Program-made: the position numbers and the translations under genes | Shown here: positions 16,894 through 25,530 of the stretch, in pieces | How the letters are laid out: each line of letters starts with the position of its first letter | How positions within the stretch are numbered: position 1 is the first letter of the stretch | The notes under the pieces: generated by a model | Told to the model about the DNA's origin: nothing | Seen by the model: only the letters and a program-made list of their open reading frames with translations | The model's database searches: none | Source of the DNA: JBMORL01 sp049322335 | Lineage (GTDB): Bacteria > Bacteroidota > Bacteroidia > Flavobacteriales_D > UBA2798 | Assembly (NCBI GenBank): GCA_049322335.1 | Contig: JBMORL010000129.1 | Coordinates: forward strand, 1 to 46,637 | Direction: 5' to 3' | DNA length: 46,637 nt

Positions 16894-16971
16894 TCTCACT
16901 ACTCACATCTCAATACTCATGTCTCACTACTCACATCTCAATACTCATGTCTCACTACTCACATCTCAATT
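16894..16971. repeat. 28-bp tandem repeat, about 2.8 copies
   Basis: Units starting at 16894, 16922 and 16950 read TCTCACTACTCACATCTCAA then TACTCATG; the third is cut short at the dapD stop. Related wording occurs at 24097-24135 and at the right end of the window. Confidence 0.9.
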
Positions 16972-16975
16972 CCCC

Positions 16976-17785
16976 CTAAACCGCCACATTATATTCCCTT
17001 AACGCATCATTCAGCGAAGTTTTAAGGTCGGTACTTTCTTTTCTTTGTCCGATGATCAGTGCACAGGGCACCTGGAATTCTCCGGCAGGAAATTTTTTGG
17101 TGTATGAGCCGGGTATAACAACCGATCGAGAAGGAACTACTCCTTTATATTCTTTTGGTTGGTGGCCACTAACGTCTATGATCTTTGTGCTTTTTGTAAG
17201 CACCACATTTGCTCCGAGAACTGCCTGTTTTTCCACACGCACGCCTTCCACCACAATACACCTTGATCCTACAAAACAACCGTCTTCAACAATCACCGGT
17301 GCAGCCTGCAGAGGTTCCAGTACTCCGCCAATTCCCACGCCACCACTTAAGTGAACATCTTTTCCGATTTGTGCGCACGATCCAACAGTTGCCCATGTGT
17401 CCACCATCGTTCCGCTGTCTACATAAGCACCAATGTTAACATACGATGGCATCATAATTACACCTTTGGCAAGATATGCACCGTGTCGCGCAACAGCATG
17501 CGGAACAACCCGTACTCCAAGTTCTTTATAATTTCTTTTCAGAGGCATCTTATCATAAAACTCAAGCGGACCTGCTTCCATAGTTTCCATTTGCCGGATC
17601 GGGAAATAAAGTACCACTGCTTTTTTCACCCATTCGTTTACTTTCCATCCGTTTTCTGCAGGCTCGGCTACGCGTAATCTTCCCTTATCCAGTTCTTCAA
17701 TCACCAGGTTAATGGCATCAAGGTATTTTTTTTCTTTCAGCAGTTCGCGGTTGTCCCACGCTTCTTCTATAAGATTGTGCAGCAT
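16976..17785 (-). CDS. dapD: 2,3,4,5-tetrahydropyridine-2,6-dicarboxylate N-succinyltransferase
   Basis: 269 residues, typical for DapD. The left-handed beta-helix is visible as hexapeptide repeats (GVIMMPSYVNIGAYVDSGTM, VDTWATVGSCAQIGKDVHLS and VIVEDGCFVGSRCIVVEGVRV). The enzyme succinylates tetrahydrodipicolinate in the diaminopimelate/lysine pathway, feeding peptidoglycan. A -7 box lies 18 bases upstream. Lone dap gene here. Confidence 0.97.
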   Translation of the reverse strand: MLHNLIEEAWDNRELLKEKKYLDAINLVIEELDKGRLRVAEPAENGWKVNEWVKKAVVLYFPIRQMETMEAGPLEFYDKMPLKRNYKELGVRVVPHAVARHGAYLAKGVIMMPSYVNIGAYVDSGTMVDTWATVGSCAQIGKDVHLSGGVGIGGVLEPLQAAPVIVEDGCFVGSRCIVVEGVRVEKQAVLGANVVLTKSTKIIDVSGHQPKEYKGVVPSRSVVIPGSYTKKFPAGEFQVPCALIIGQRKESTDLKTSLNDALREYNVAV

Positions 17786-17802
17786 GATTCGTAAATTTTT
17801 GA

Positions 17803-17810
17803 CAAAGATA
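17803..17810 (-). promoter_or_regulatory. -7 box of dapD
   Basis: TATCTTTG on the minus strand, a full TAnnTTTG match, with the dapD ATG 18 bases downstream. Confidence 0.6.
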
Positions 17811-17889
17811 TGGGTAAACGGTTACAAAGTTTGGAAAGTTGAATAGTTGAGAAAGTGGAAGGGAAGAGAATGTGTTAAATTCCTGAAAT

Positions 17890-17934
17890 GCGGCCACAGA
17901 TTACACTAATTTGCACAGATTAATGCGGTCACAG
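17890..17934. repeat. Short direct repeat in the dapD upstream gap
   Basis: GCGGCCACAG (17890-17899) recurs as GCGGTCACAG (17925-17934), with GATTA after the first and GATTAAT just before the second. The rest of the 17811-18029 gap is AT-rich with an AAGTTGAATAGTTGAGAAAG tract; no gene seen. Confidence 0.5.
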
Positions 17935-18029
17935 TTTGCAAGAATTGGTTTGAACGCAGGAGAAATTATTGGAAAAAAGAAGAAATACACCGTTAAAATA
18001 TCTATCGATGCTTTTTGGACAAAACAACC

Positions 18030-18037
18030 TATTTTTG
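18030..18037 (+). promoter_or_regulatory. -7 box of the YD-repeat protein gene
   Basis: TATTTTTG fits TAnnTTTG, 20 bases before the ATG at 18057. Confidence 0.45.
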
Positions 18038-18056
18038 AAATATATTTCAATAAAGA

Positions 18057-18995
18057 ATGTTGAGAGGCTTTGTGCATATTTGTTGTTTATTGATATTTCC
18101 TGCGATAACGTCTCTGTCATTCGCTCAACATTATTCACCGGTAACCACCACAGAATTTAATCTTTATGGCCCGGTAAAATTCCTGAATAAGACATCGTGG
18201 GAAGTGAACAGGAAAGATACTTCAGGGATTTCTAAAGGATACAAATACCAGGGAATCCACGACCGTGATGACTATTCCATTCATTTTGATGAAAAAGGGA
18301 GGGAAATTCAATTTTATTTGATGGATAGTGAAAAAACGAAGGTAGTACACTCAAGAACTTTTATTTATGATTCACTGGGAAGAATAAAAGAGGAATGGAC
18401 AGGCGGATTGGATCCTCTGAAGGTTTATACCTATGATTCCTTATCCAGGTTAATAAAAATTTTCTGGCCCGAACCCCGCAACCGGCCAAAAGAACACGAC
18501 AGGATAGACTCCTTTATATATAATGATAAAAACCTTTTGGTGGAAAAGATCATTCTTGAAGACCGCTCAGGATCGTTGTACAAGCAGTCGGTTAAATATA
18601 AATATGATGCAGAAGGCAGGTGTATAAAAGAAGAATATTATGCTGAAGAAAGGGAGCATAGCGCTACAACTTACAAATACGAGGAGCTAAACGGAGGTAT
18701 GAAGATTTCGGAAATACATTTGGGCATGAGCATAAGCTCCGGTTTTTATTACGAAATAATTGATTCCCTCGGGAATAGAACCGAAGAATATGATAAATCA
18801 GAGAAACGAAAAACATTCTACCAATATGATTCACGGAATAATTTAATGGAAGAAAAATTGGTGATAGATGGAAAAGTGATAAGAGTAATGACTATCAAAT
18901 ATGATTTTGATAATTATGGCAACTGGACCAGGAAAGTTATTTATGAAGATGGTATTCCGCATTGTATCCATGAACGGAATATCATATACTATTAA
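18057..18995 (+). CDS. Secreted YD/RHS-repeat-like protein, 312 aa
   Basis: A signal peptide (CLLIFPAITSLSFAQ) is followed by a series of Tyr-Asp repeats: FIYDSLGRIKEEW, YTYDSLSRLIKIFW, FIYNDKNLLVEKI, YKYDAEGRCIKEEY, YQYDSRNNLMEEKL and IKYDFDNYGNWTRK. These are the repeats of RHS/YD proteins, which curl into beta sheets and shells. At 312 residues it is far too short to be a polymorphic toxin and has no toxin C-terminus or adjacent immunity gene. More likely a periplasmic or surface protein of unknown role. Confidence 0.78.
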   Translation: MLRGFVHICCLLIFPAITSLSFAQHYSPVTTTEFNLYGPVKFLNKTSWEVNRKDTSGISKGYKYQGIHDRDDYSIHFDEKGREIQFYLMDSEKTKVVHSRTFIYDSLGRIKEEWTGGLDPLKVYTYDSLSRLIKIFWPEPRNRPKEHDRIDSFIYNDKNLLVEKIILEDRSGSLYKQSVKYKYDAEGRCIKEEYYAEEREHSATTYKYEELNGGMKISEIHLGMSISSGFYYEIIDSLGNRTEEYDKSEKRKTFYQYDSRNNLMEEKLVIDGKVIRVMTIKYDFDNYGNWTRKVIYEDGIPHCIHERNIIYY

Positions 18996-19034
18996 AAACA
19001 AATAAACAAACACTGCCAACAACGCCAAAGCGCT

Positions 19035-19065
19035 GCTTGCCAATCGAACTGGCGTGGTGGCAAGC
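19035..19065. other. Hairpin between converging genes
   Basis: GCTTGCCA (19035-19042) pairs perfectly with TGGCAAGC (19058-19065). No T run follows, so it may act as a transcript 3' end stabiliser rather than a classical terminator. Confidence 0.5.
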
Positions 19066-19099
19066 TGCCTACTACCGCTCCCCGCACACTCATCGCCCT

Positions 19100-19912
19100 T
19101 CACTCATCACTTCTGCCTTCTTCCACCGCTTTCCTCACACTTCCAAATTTCTTCAGCAATTCATTTGCTTTTTCATAATCCGTGTTCAAAGCTTCCATCA
19201 CCATTTTTGTTCCGCGGTCGATGAGTTTGTTGTTGCTGAGTTGCATATCTACCATGCGGTTGTCTTTAACGCGTCCGAGTTTTATCATTACGGATGTGGA
19301 GATCATATTCAGAATTAATTTCTGTGCTGTTCCCGATTTCATGCGTGTGCTGCCGGTAACAAATTCAGGGCCGACTTCGGCAACAATGGGAAATTTTGCG
19401 ACTTCTGTCACCGGACTTCCGGGATTACAGGTAATACATCCGGTAACAATATTTTTTTCGTTACATTTTTTCAGCGTGCTCACTACATAAGGAGTAGTTC
19501 CCGAAGCGGCAATTCCTATTACCACATCATCTTCACTTATTTCATGTTCCTGCAGATCACTCCAACCCTGTTCGTTACTGTCTTCGGCAAACTCAACGGC
19601 TTTTCGTATTGCGCTGTCGCCACCGGCAATAATTCCAATTACCATTCCATGCGGAACACCATAAGTAGGCGGACATTCCGAAGCATCCACAATTCCCAAT
19701 CTCCCACTGGTTCCTGCACCGATGTAAAACAACCGGCCACCGTTTTTCATTTTTTCGGTGATGGTATCAACAAGCGGTAATATATAAGGAATGGCTTTTT
19801 CCACCGCACCCGCCACTTTTTTATCTTCCTGGTTGATGGTGCGCAACAATTCTTCAGTGCTCATCTTTTCCAGATGATGGTAATGCGATTCGGATTCGGT
19901 GATACGGTTCAA
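19100..19912 (-). CDS. murQ: N-acetylmuramic acid 6-phosphate etherase
   Basis: 270 residues with a SIS sugar-isomerase domain: FYIGAGTSGRLGIVDASECP near 61-80 contains the substrate loop and active-site Glu, followed by PPTYGVP. GIAASGTTPYVVSTL and VGPEFVTGSTRMKSGTAQK complete the phosphosugar site. It cleaves the lactyl ether of MurNAc-6-phosphate to GlcNAc-6-phosphate and lactate in cell-wall recycling. The N-terminus (ITESESHYHHLEKMSTEELL) is canonical. No murK or transporter is adjacent. Confidence 0.96.
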   Translation of the reverse strand: MNRITESESHYHHLEKMSTEELLRTINQEDKKVAGAVEKAIPYILPLVDTITEKMKNGGRLFYIGAGTSGRLGIVDASECPPTYGVPHGMVIGIIAGGDSAIRKAVEFAEDSNEQGWSDLQEHEISEDDVVIGIAASGTTPYVVSTLKKCNEKNIVTGCITCNPGSPVTEVAKFPIVAEVGPEFVTGSTRMKSGTAQKLILNMISTSVMIKLGRVKDNRMVDMQLSNNKLIDRGTKMVMEALNTDYEKANELLKKFGSVRKAVEEGRSDE

Positions 19913-19991
19913 CAGAAATTATTTTTACCGAAGTTAGGTAGTATTTTCTTTTTTAAGAAATAAAGGATTAAGGAGCAGAAAAATAAAGAAA

Positions 19992-20315
19992 TCAGATCTT
20001 TTTGAAATACTCAATCTGGTTATAATCTTTATCAAACTTCACGGTATATTTTCCGGCTGGCAGGCTGCTTACGTCAATTTCTTTTCCTGATCCTTTCAAT
20101 ACCAGTTTTCCTTTGGCATCAAAAATTTCGTAATCTTTTTTTACGCGGAGTTTAAGAACAGAATTGGTAGTGGGGTTTAAAATAGTTTCACTTCCTCCCT
20201 GCGGATTTTTAAAATTAAAATGATACATGATCCATCCCGGTGGAGGTGGATTTTTGGCTGTAACGTTTCCGCAATAAGCCGCTATCATTATAATAAGGAG
20301 TAAAATTTTTCTCAT
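19992..20315 (-). CDS. Small exported protein ending in a T9SS-tail-like domain
   Basis: 107 residues: a signal peptide (ILLLIIMIAAYCGNVTA), a short Pro-rich segment, then about 60 residues resembling the last beta strands of T9SS sorting domains. Visible are YEIFDAKGKLVLKG, IDVSSLPAGKYTVKF and a terminal YFKK. In normal cargo this domain follows a large passenger; here almost nothing precedes it. It could be a free sorting-domain-like protein or an unrelated small beta protein. Confidence 0.65.
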   Translation of the reverse strand: MRKILLLIIMIAAYCGNVTAKNPPPPGWIMYHFNFKNPQGGSETILNPTTNSVLKLRVKKDYEIFDAKGKLVLKGSGKEIDVSSLPAGKYTVKFDKDYNQIEYFKKI

Positions 20316-20412
20316 TTCGTGAAATTCTGTTGCAAGAATCGTGCCTTGGTGAGACTTTAGACTATAAGATACAAGATATCAGATGGAGGCAAGTTTTTAT
20401 CTTTGATACAAG

Positions 20413-22854
20413 TTAATAAAGAGCCGGAAATTTTCCGGGATCTGTTTCATGCATCATTGAGTAAGCCGCTTCAAAAATATCTTCCATCCCGGGCTTCGAG
20501 AAATAATCACCATCCGAACCGTAGGCCGGCCGGTGTTCTTTCGAAGTGAGTGTTACTGGTTCAGAATCAAGATGATAGTAACCTTTTTGTTCTACCAGTA
20601 TCTTGTCCAGAATATAAGCTGCCGCACCCCCGGGAACATCTTCATCCACTACCAGCAGGCGGTTGGTCTTTTTCAGCGACTCTACAATAGTATGGTATAT
20701 GTCAAAAGGAAGAAGTGTTTGCACATCAATCAGCTCTGCCGAAATGCCCGACTGTTCAAGTTGCTGTGCCGCTTCTATACAAAGGTTGAAAGTAGATCCG
20801 TAGGAAACAATCGTAAGGTCGCTTCCTTCTTTCACCATTTCGGGAACACCCAATGGAATTTTGAATTGCCCGATATTGGAGGGCATTTTTTCTTTTTTGC
20901 GATAACCATTCAGTGGTTCAATAATCAATGCGCAATCATCAGAAGCCAGCAACGTATTGTAAAAACCTGCTGCTATGGTGAGATTGCGGGGAACACAAAC
21001 ATAAATTCCGCGGCAGGCATTTATTATAGTACCCATCGGTGAACCGGAATGCCAGATTCCTTCCAGGCGATGTCCGCGTGTACGGATAATAAGTGGCGCT
21101 TTTTGTCCTCCTTTGGTTCTGTATTGTACAGTAGCCAGATCGTCACTCATTATTTGCAATGCATACAAAAGGTAATCGAGGTATTGTATTTCAGCAATAG
21201 GACGTAATCCGCGCATGGATAATCCAATTCCCTGCCCAACAATAGTGGCTTCACGGATGCCGGTGTCAGTAACACGTAAATCCCCGTGTTTGGCCTGCAT
21301 TCCTTCCAGGCCCTGGTTCACATCACCAATAAAACCCGAATCTTCTCCAAATATAACGGTCAACGGGTTAGTGGAGAGTATATGATCGAAATTTTCGCGC
21401 AACACAATTCTTCCGTCAACCTGTTCTGTGTTTTCTGCATACTCCGGGTTAACAGGAATAACTTTCAGCGCGCTTTCATTGGATTCGGAATAAAGAAATG
21501 AGCTATACCGGTCGTAATTTTTTTCCAGTTCATTTTTTATCCAGGCCGAAAGCACGGGATGAACGGGGTTATTTTCTCCCGCAACAATTCGCAGCGCTCT
21601 CCGGGCGGTAGACAAAATATCTTTTCGGATAGGTTCCTTGATGGAAGTCAGTTCATTTTTCAGCAGAAGGATTTTTTCAGCATTTATACTTCCGGCAGCC
21701 AGTTGTTCCAATAGTGAAGTTATTTCTGCAATTTCATTTTTTATCGGCTTCAGGAATTCTTCCCAGGCTTTTTTCTGGTCGTTGCGCACCGATTTTTTAG
21801 CCTCTTCTGCAATGGTATTCAGTTCCTCTTCCCCGGCCAGTTTTTTCCCGGTTTGTTTTTCGTAATTCAAAATCCATTTTCTGAACTGGTTGATACAATC
21901 CATTTCAGTAGTCCATTCCAGGATTTCCTTCGATTTATATCGTTCGTGCGAACCGGAAGTGGAGTGTCCCTGTGGTTGTGTAACTTCTTCCACATGTATG
22001 AGCACGGGAACATGTTCTGCCCGGCAAACGGCTGATGCTTTTGCATAGGTTTCGCAGAGAGCACCATAATCCCAGCCTTTTACTACGAATATCTCATATC
22101 CGTTAGTTCCTTTCTGGCGCTGGAATCCTTTTAATGCTTCAGAAATACTGGCTTTGGTAGTTTGATATTTTTTGGGAACAGAAATGCCGTAACCATCATC
22201 CCATACCGACATCAGCATCGGCACCTGCAACACACCGGCTGCATTCATGGTTTCCCAGAAAATTCCTTCTGATGTACTGGCATCGCCAATAGTGCCAAAT
22301 GCAATTTCGTTTCCTTTATTGGAGAATTGAGTGAAAGCGTGCAGATGTTCGTTATGGCGGAAAAGTTTTGATGCCTGTGCCAATCCGAGTAAACGCGGCA
22401 TCTGGCTGGCAGTTGGGGAAACATCGGCCGAAGAATTTTTTTTCTCCGATAAGTTTTTCCAGCTACCGTCTTTATTCAGCGAACGGGTAGAGTAGTGTCC
22501 TCCCATTTGCCTTCCACCTGACGCAGGTTCCTGGTCGATATCGGTATGTGCATACAATGCAGCAAAATATTGCTGAACATTCAGCTCGCCAATGGCCATC
22601 ATAAAAGTCTGGTCGCGGTAATATCCCGAACGAAAATCTCCATTGCGAAAAACTTTGGCCATGGCAATTTGTGCCAGCTCTTTTCCGTCACCAAAAATTC
22701 CGAATTTGGCTTTTCCGGTGAGCACTTCTTTTCTTCCCAGTAACGAAGCTTCGCGGCTGATGCACGCCAGCTTAAAATCTTCCAGCACCTGCTGGCGGAA
22801 TTCCTCAAAAGTCATTTCCGCGTTCTGCTCTTTTAGTTCCATTTCTTTCAGCAT
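20413..22854 (-). CDS. 2-oxoacid dehydrogenase E1, fused alpha and beta subunits
   Basis: 813 residues from the ATG at 22854; the open frame continues 48 codons upstream, but that stretch has no homology-like sequence and lies over the divergent his control region. The N-terminal half is the TPP-binding alpha subunit (GTIGDASTSEGIFWETMNAA). The C-terminal half is the beta subunit (FGEDSGFIGDVNQGLEG, REATIVGQGIGLSMRGLRPI, VDEDVPGGAAA). It decarboxylates a 2-oxoacid, probably a branched-chain type, and passes the acyl group to an E2 lipoyl protein. E2 and E3 are not in the window. Confidence 0.9.
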   Translation of the reverse strand: MLKEMELKEQNAEMTFEEFRQQVLEDFKLACISREASLLGRKEVLTGKAKFGIFGDGKELAQIAMAKVFRNGDFRSGYYRDQTFMMAIGELNVQQYFAALYAHTDIDQEPASGGRQMGGHYSTRSLNKDGSWKNLSEKKNSSADVSPTASQMPRLLGLAQASKLFRHNEHLHAFTQFSNKGNEIAFGTIGDASTSEGIFWETMNAAGVLQVPMLMSVWDDGYGISVPKKYQTTKASISEALKGFQRQKGTNGYEIFVVKGWDYGALCETYAKASAVCRAEHVPVLIHVEEVTQPQGHSTSGSHERYKSKEILEWTTEMDCINQFRKWILNYEKQTGKKLAGEEELNTIAEEAKKSVRNDQKKAWEEFLKPIKNEIAEITSLLEQLAAGSINAEKILLLKNELTSIKEPIRKDILSTARRALRIVAGENNPVHPVLSAWIKNELEKNYDRYSSFLYSESNESALKVIPVNPEYAENTEQVDGRIVLRENFDHILSTNPLTVIFGEDSGFIGDVNQGLEGMQAKHGDLRVTDTGIREATIVGQGIGLSMRGLRPIAEIQYLDYLLYALQIMSDDLATVQYRTKGGQKAPLIIRTRGHRLEGIWHSGSPMGTIINACRGIYVCVPRNLTIAAGFYNTLLASDDCALIIEPLNGYRKKEKMPSNIGQFKIPLGVPEMVKEGSDLTIVSYGSTFNLCIEAAQQLEQSGISAELIDVQTLLPFDIYHTIVESLKKTNRLLVVDEDVPGGAAAYILDKILVEQKGYYHLDSEPVTLTSKEHRPAYGSDGDYFSKPGMEDIFEAAYSMMHETDPGKFPALY

Positions 22855-22999
22855 ATCTGCCCTTTTGTTTGTGGCTATAAAGATAAGAAATCCGGCTTTG
22901 CCGGCAACCTTAACCCTTTCAGAGTTTGCTACTCCTGAAAGATGGTGATGGGATAGGGCAAACGCCTGTTTTTCTGCCGGGAGGCCGGGAAAAATCATT

Positions 23000-23007
23000 T
23001 ATTTTTG
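23000..23007 (+). promoter_or_regulatory. -7 box of the his operon leader
   Basis: TATTTTTG is a full TAnnTTTG match ending four bases before the leader-peptide ATG. The expected start of transcription falls on or next to that ATG, so the leader RNA would be leaderless or nearly so. No convincing -33 box. Confidence 0.55.
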
Positions 23008-23011
23008 CCCC

Positions 23012-23065
23012 ATGATCATAGCCAAATCCTCTAAAAAACACCATCATTTACCCTTTAACCGGTGA
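23012..23065 (+). CDS. his operon leader peptide, 17 aa, with three consecutive His codons
   Basis: ATG 23012 to TGA 23063-23065 encodes MIIAKSSKKHHHLPFNR. CAC CAT CAT at 23039-23047 are the only His codons. It is followed 25 bases later by a rho-independent terminator and 71 bases later by hisG. This is the arrangement of translational attenuation: with scarce His-tRNA the ribosome stalls on the His run and lets an antiterminator form. Coding by design is inferred; no Shine-Dalgarno sequence precedes it. Confidence 0.8.
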   Translation: MIIAKSSKKHHHLPFNR

Positions 23066-23090
23066 ACGGAGGAATAGTTTTTATAATTTA

Positions 23091-23117
23091 AGGCCCTTCG
23101 TTTGAGGGGCTTTTTTG
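23091..23117 (+). terminator. Attenuator terminator before hisG
   Basis: An 8-bp stem, 23091-23098 with 23105-23112 (two G-U pairs), has a CGTTTG loop and a six-T run. No other gene upstream on this strand would need a terminator here. CCTTTAA at 23052-23058 can pair with TTAAGG at 23088-23093, which would break the terminator's left arm: a candidate antiterminator. Confidence 0.8.
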
Positions 23118-23136
23118 TTGTTTAAAAAAGAAAAAA

Positions 23137-23997
23137 ATGAGTGAAATTTTAAAAATCGCGGTTCAAAAATCAGGACGTCTTAGTGAAAACACGCTGCAAC
23201 TTCTTAAAGATTGCGGAATAAAAGTGAGCAGTGTGGCCAACCGGCTAAAAGAAAAAGCAGCTAATTTCCCTGCCGAGGTACTTTTTTTACGGGATGATGA
23301 TATACCCGAATATGTACAGGATGGGGTGGCTGATATAGGAATTGTTGGTGAAAATATTGTCACCGAACAGGGAAAAAACATTAATGAAACCGAAAAACTG
23401 GGTTTTGGAAAATGCAGGTTGTCGCTGGCTGTTGAAAAAAATGCAGTCTGCGATTCTCTTTCTTTTTTCAATGGAAAACGAATTGCCACATCCTATCCCG
23501 TAATTTTGGGAAATTTTCTTAAAAAAAACAGAATCAATGCCACTATCCACGAAATAAGCGGATCGGTGGAAATTGCACCGGGAATCGGACTGGCAGAGGG
23601 AATTTGTGATATTGTGAGTTCGGGAAGCACATTGTTCAGCAACGGGCTAAAAGAAGTAGAAACGGTTTTTCATTCGGAAGCGGTGCTGATATCAGGCAAA
23701 AATCTTAATGCAGAAAAGAAAAAAATTCTCGATAAACTGATTTTCCGCATTCGTTCGGTGAACAATGCCAAAAACAACAAATACATCTTGCTGAATACAC
23801 CCGATGAAAAACTGGCTGAAATAATTTCTATCTTACCGGGAATGAAAAGTCCTACTGTTTTACCTTTGGCAGAAAAGGGATGGAGTTCGGTTCATTCAGT
23901 AATCAGTGATGAACAGTTTTGGGAAGTAATAGATCAGTTAAAACAGGCAGGTGCCCAGGGAATTTTGATCGTGCCGATTGAGAAAATGGTTGTTTAG
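23137..23997 (+). CDS. hisG: ATP phosphoribosyltransferase (long form)
   Basis: 286 residues, the long HisG class with a C-terminal ACT-like regulatory domain (from about 215: LPLAEKGWSSVHSVISDEQF and AQGILIVPIEKMV), so it should be inhibited by histidine without HisZ. The catalytic part shows IAVQKSGRLSENTLQLLKDC, LRDDDIPEYVQDGVADIGIV and the PRPP loop near GICDIVSSGSTLFSNGL. It joins ATP and PRPP in the first step of histidine synthesis. First gene after the attenuator. Confidence 0.96.
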   Translation: MSEILKIAVQKSGRLSENTLQLLKDCGIKVSSVANRLKEKAANFPAEVLFLRDDDIPEYVQDGVADIGIVGENIVTEQGKNINETEKLGFGKCRLSLAVEKNAVCDSLSFFNGKRIATSYPVILGNFLKKNRINATIHEISGSVEIAPGIGLAEGICDIVSSGSTLFSNGLKEVETVFHSEAVLISGKNLNAEKKKILDKLIFRIRSVNNAKNNKYILLNTPDEKLAEIISILPGMKSPTVLPLAEKGWSSVHSVISDEQFWEVIDQLKQAGAQGILIVPIEKMVV

Positions 23998-24142
23998 GAA
24001 AAGTGATGAACCGTGAGGGAAATGCCGATTCCTGAAATAATGTTTTTTTCGCTGCGGGTAATTCTTGGCATCCTTTTCAGTTTTTTATTTATATTGTGTT
24101 CTTGTCTCAATACCAATACCTCACTACTCAATACTGTTATTA

Positions 24143-25432
24143 ATGAAAATAATTGAATTAAATAATGAAATTAACCGTAAGGAATTGCTGAAACGTCCCG
24201 AAAAGGATCAGCAAAACCTGGAACAAACAGTAGCCATTGTTTTTGACGAAGTAAAATCGATGGGCGACCGGGCGGTGAAAAAAAACACCCGCCAGTTTGA
24301 CAAAGTTGAACTCACCGGGCTTTCAGCATCTGATACCGAACTGGAAGAAGCTGAAAAAAAAGTTTCACGCCAGCTCAAAAACGCTATTGAAATTGCCAAA
24401 AACAATATTGAAAAATTTCACCTTTCACAGAAAGAAGAAGTGAAAATGATTGAAACTGTTCCCGGTGTTACCTGCTGGAGGGAAAGTAAAGCGATTGAAA
24501 AAGTAGGATTATATATTCCCGGAGGAACAGCTCCGCTTTTTTCAACGGTATTGATGCTGGCTATTCCTGCAAGAATTGCGGGATGTAAGGAAATTGTTTT
24601 ATGCTCTCCGCCCAATACCGAAGGAAAAATTCACCCTGCTATTTTGTATGCGGCAAAAATCACAGGAGTAACCAAAATTTTTAAAGCCGGGGGAATACAG
24701 GCCATTGCGGCTATGACATTTGGAACGGAGTCGGTGCCTAAAGTGCATAAAATTTTCGGACCCGGTAATCAATACGTTACTGCGGCCAAACAATACGCCA
24801 TGCGAAAGGGAATGGCTATTGATATGCCGGCCGGCCCCTCGGAAGTGTTGGTGCTGGCAGATGACACAGCCGATCCTGAATTTGTAGCGGCCGACTTGTT
24901 ATCGCAGGCCGAACACGGGGCCGACAGCCAGGTAATACTGGTTTGTTTTTCAGTAAAGTTTGCCGAAAAAGTTTTGAAAGCAGTTGCTATACAACTGGAA
25001 GAATTGCCCCGGAAAGATATTGCAAAACAGGCGTTGGAAAACAGCAAGGCCATTATCGTTAGTTCACAAAAGGAAGCAATTGCCATAATAAACGATTACG
25101 CACCCGAACATCTTATCATTTCAGTGGAAGATGAGGGTGAATACCTGGATGAAATTGAAAATGCCGGTTCGGTGTTCATCGGTATGTACACTCCCGAAAG
25201 TGCTGGCGATTACGCTTCGGGAACCAATCATACTTTACCAACCAATGGTTACGCCAAATCATGGAGCGGAGTTTCTCTGGATAGTTTTGTCAAGAAAATC
25301 ACATTTCAGCGGATTTCTCCAAAGGGGCTGCAGTCACTGGGACCCAGTATTGAAATAATGGCCGAAGCAGAAGAATTGCGGGCGCATAAAAATGCAGTGA
25401 GTGTGAGATTGAAAAAAATAAACAGAGGGTAG
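24143..25432 (+). CDS. hisD: Histidinol dehydrogenase
   Basis: 429 residues from the ATG at 24143; the frame is open further up but the extra 26 residues are low-complexity and not family-like. Landmarks: YIPGGTAPLFSTVLM near 122, FGPGNQYVTAAKQY, MPAGPSEVLVLAD, LLSQAEHGADSQ with the Zn-binding Gln/His, APEHLI and GTNHTLPTNG. It oxidises histidinol to histidine in two NAD+-dependent steps. A 145-bp gap with CTCAATACC-type low-complexity sequence separates it from hisG. Confidence 0.97.
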   Translation: MKIIELNNEINRKELLKRPEKDQQNLEQTVAIVFDEVKSMGDRAVKKNTRQFDKVELTGLSASDTELEEAEKKVSRQLKNAIEIAKNNIEKFHLSQKEEVKMIETVPGVTCWRESKAIEKVGLYIPGGTAPLFSTVLMLAIPARIAGCKEIVLCSPPNTEGKIHPAILYAAKITGVTKIFKAGGIQAIAAMTFGTESVPKVHKIFGPGNQYVTAAKQYAMRKGMAIDMPAGPSEVLVLADDTADPEFVAADLLSQAEHGADSQVILVCFSVKFAEKVLKAVAIQLEELPRKDIAKQALENSKAIIVSSQKEAIAIINDYAPEHLIISVEDEGEYLDEIENAGSVFIGMYTPESAGDYASGTNHTLPTNGYAKSWSGVSLDSFVKKITFQRISPKGLQSLGPSIEIMAEAEELRAHKNAVSVRLKKINRG

Positions 25433-25515
25433 CCTCATCTCCGACCCTCTCTCTGCGAGAGAGGAGAGTAATTGTTTCCCCCTCTCCACGGGAGAGGGGG
25501 CCAGGGGGTGAGGCC
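25433..25515. repeat. REP-like palindromic element between hisD and hisC
   Basis: Two hairpins in series: CTCTCTCTGCGAGAGAG around 25446-25463 and CCCCCTCTCC (25479-25488) with GGGAGAGGGG (25490-25499). CCTCATC at 25433 and GGTGAGG at 25507-25513 frame them as loosely complementary ends. This CCCTCTCC/GGAGAGGG sequence type is frequent as an intergenic palindrome in environmental bacteria. It starts at the first base after the hisD stop. Confidence 0.75.
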
Positions 25516-25530
25516 CGAAAAAATATTGTT

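Noticed and set aside
18057..18995. Polymorphic RHS toxin
   Set aside because: Only 312 residues, ends in a YD-type repeat without a toxin domain, and no immunity gene follows.
22855..22998. 48-residue N-terminal extension of the fused E1 enzyme
   Set aside because: Not family-like, and it overlies the region just before the divergent his leader promoter.
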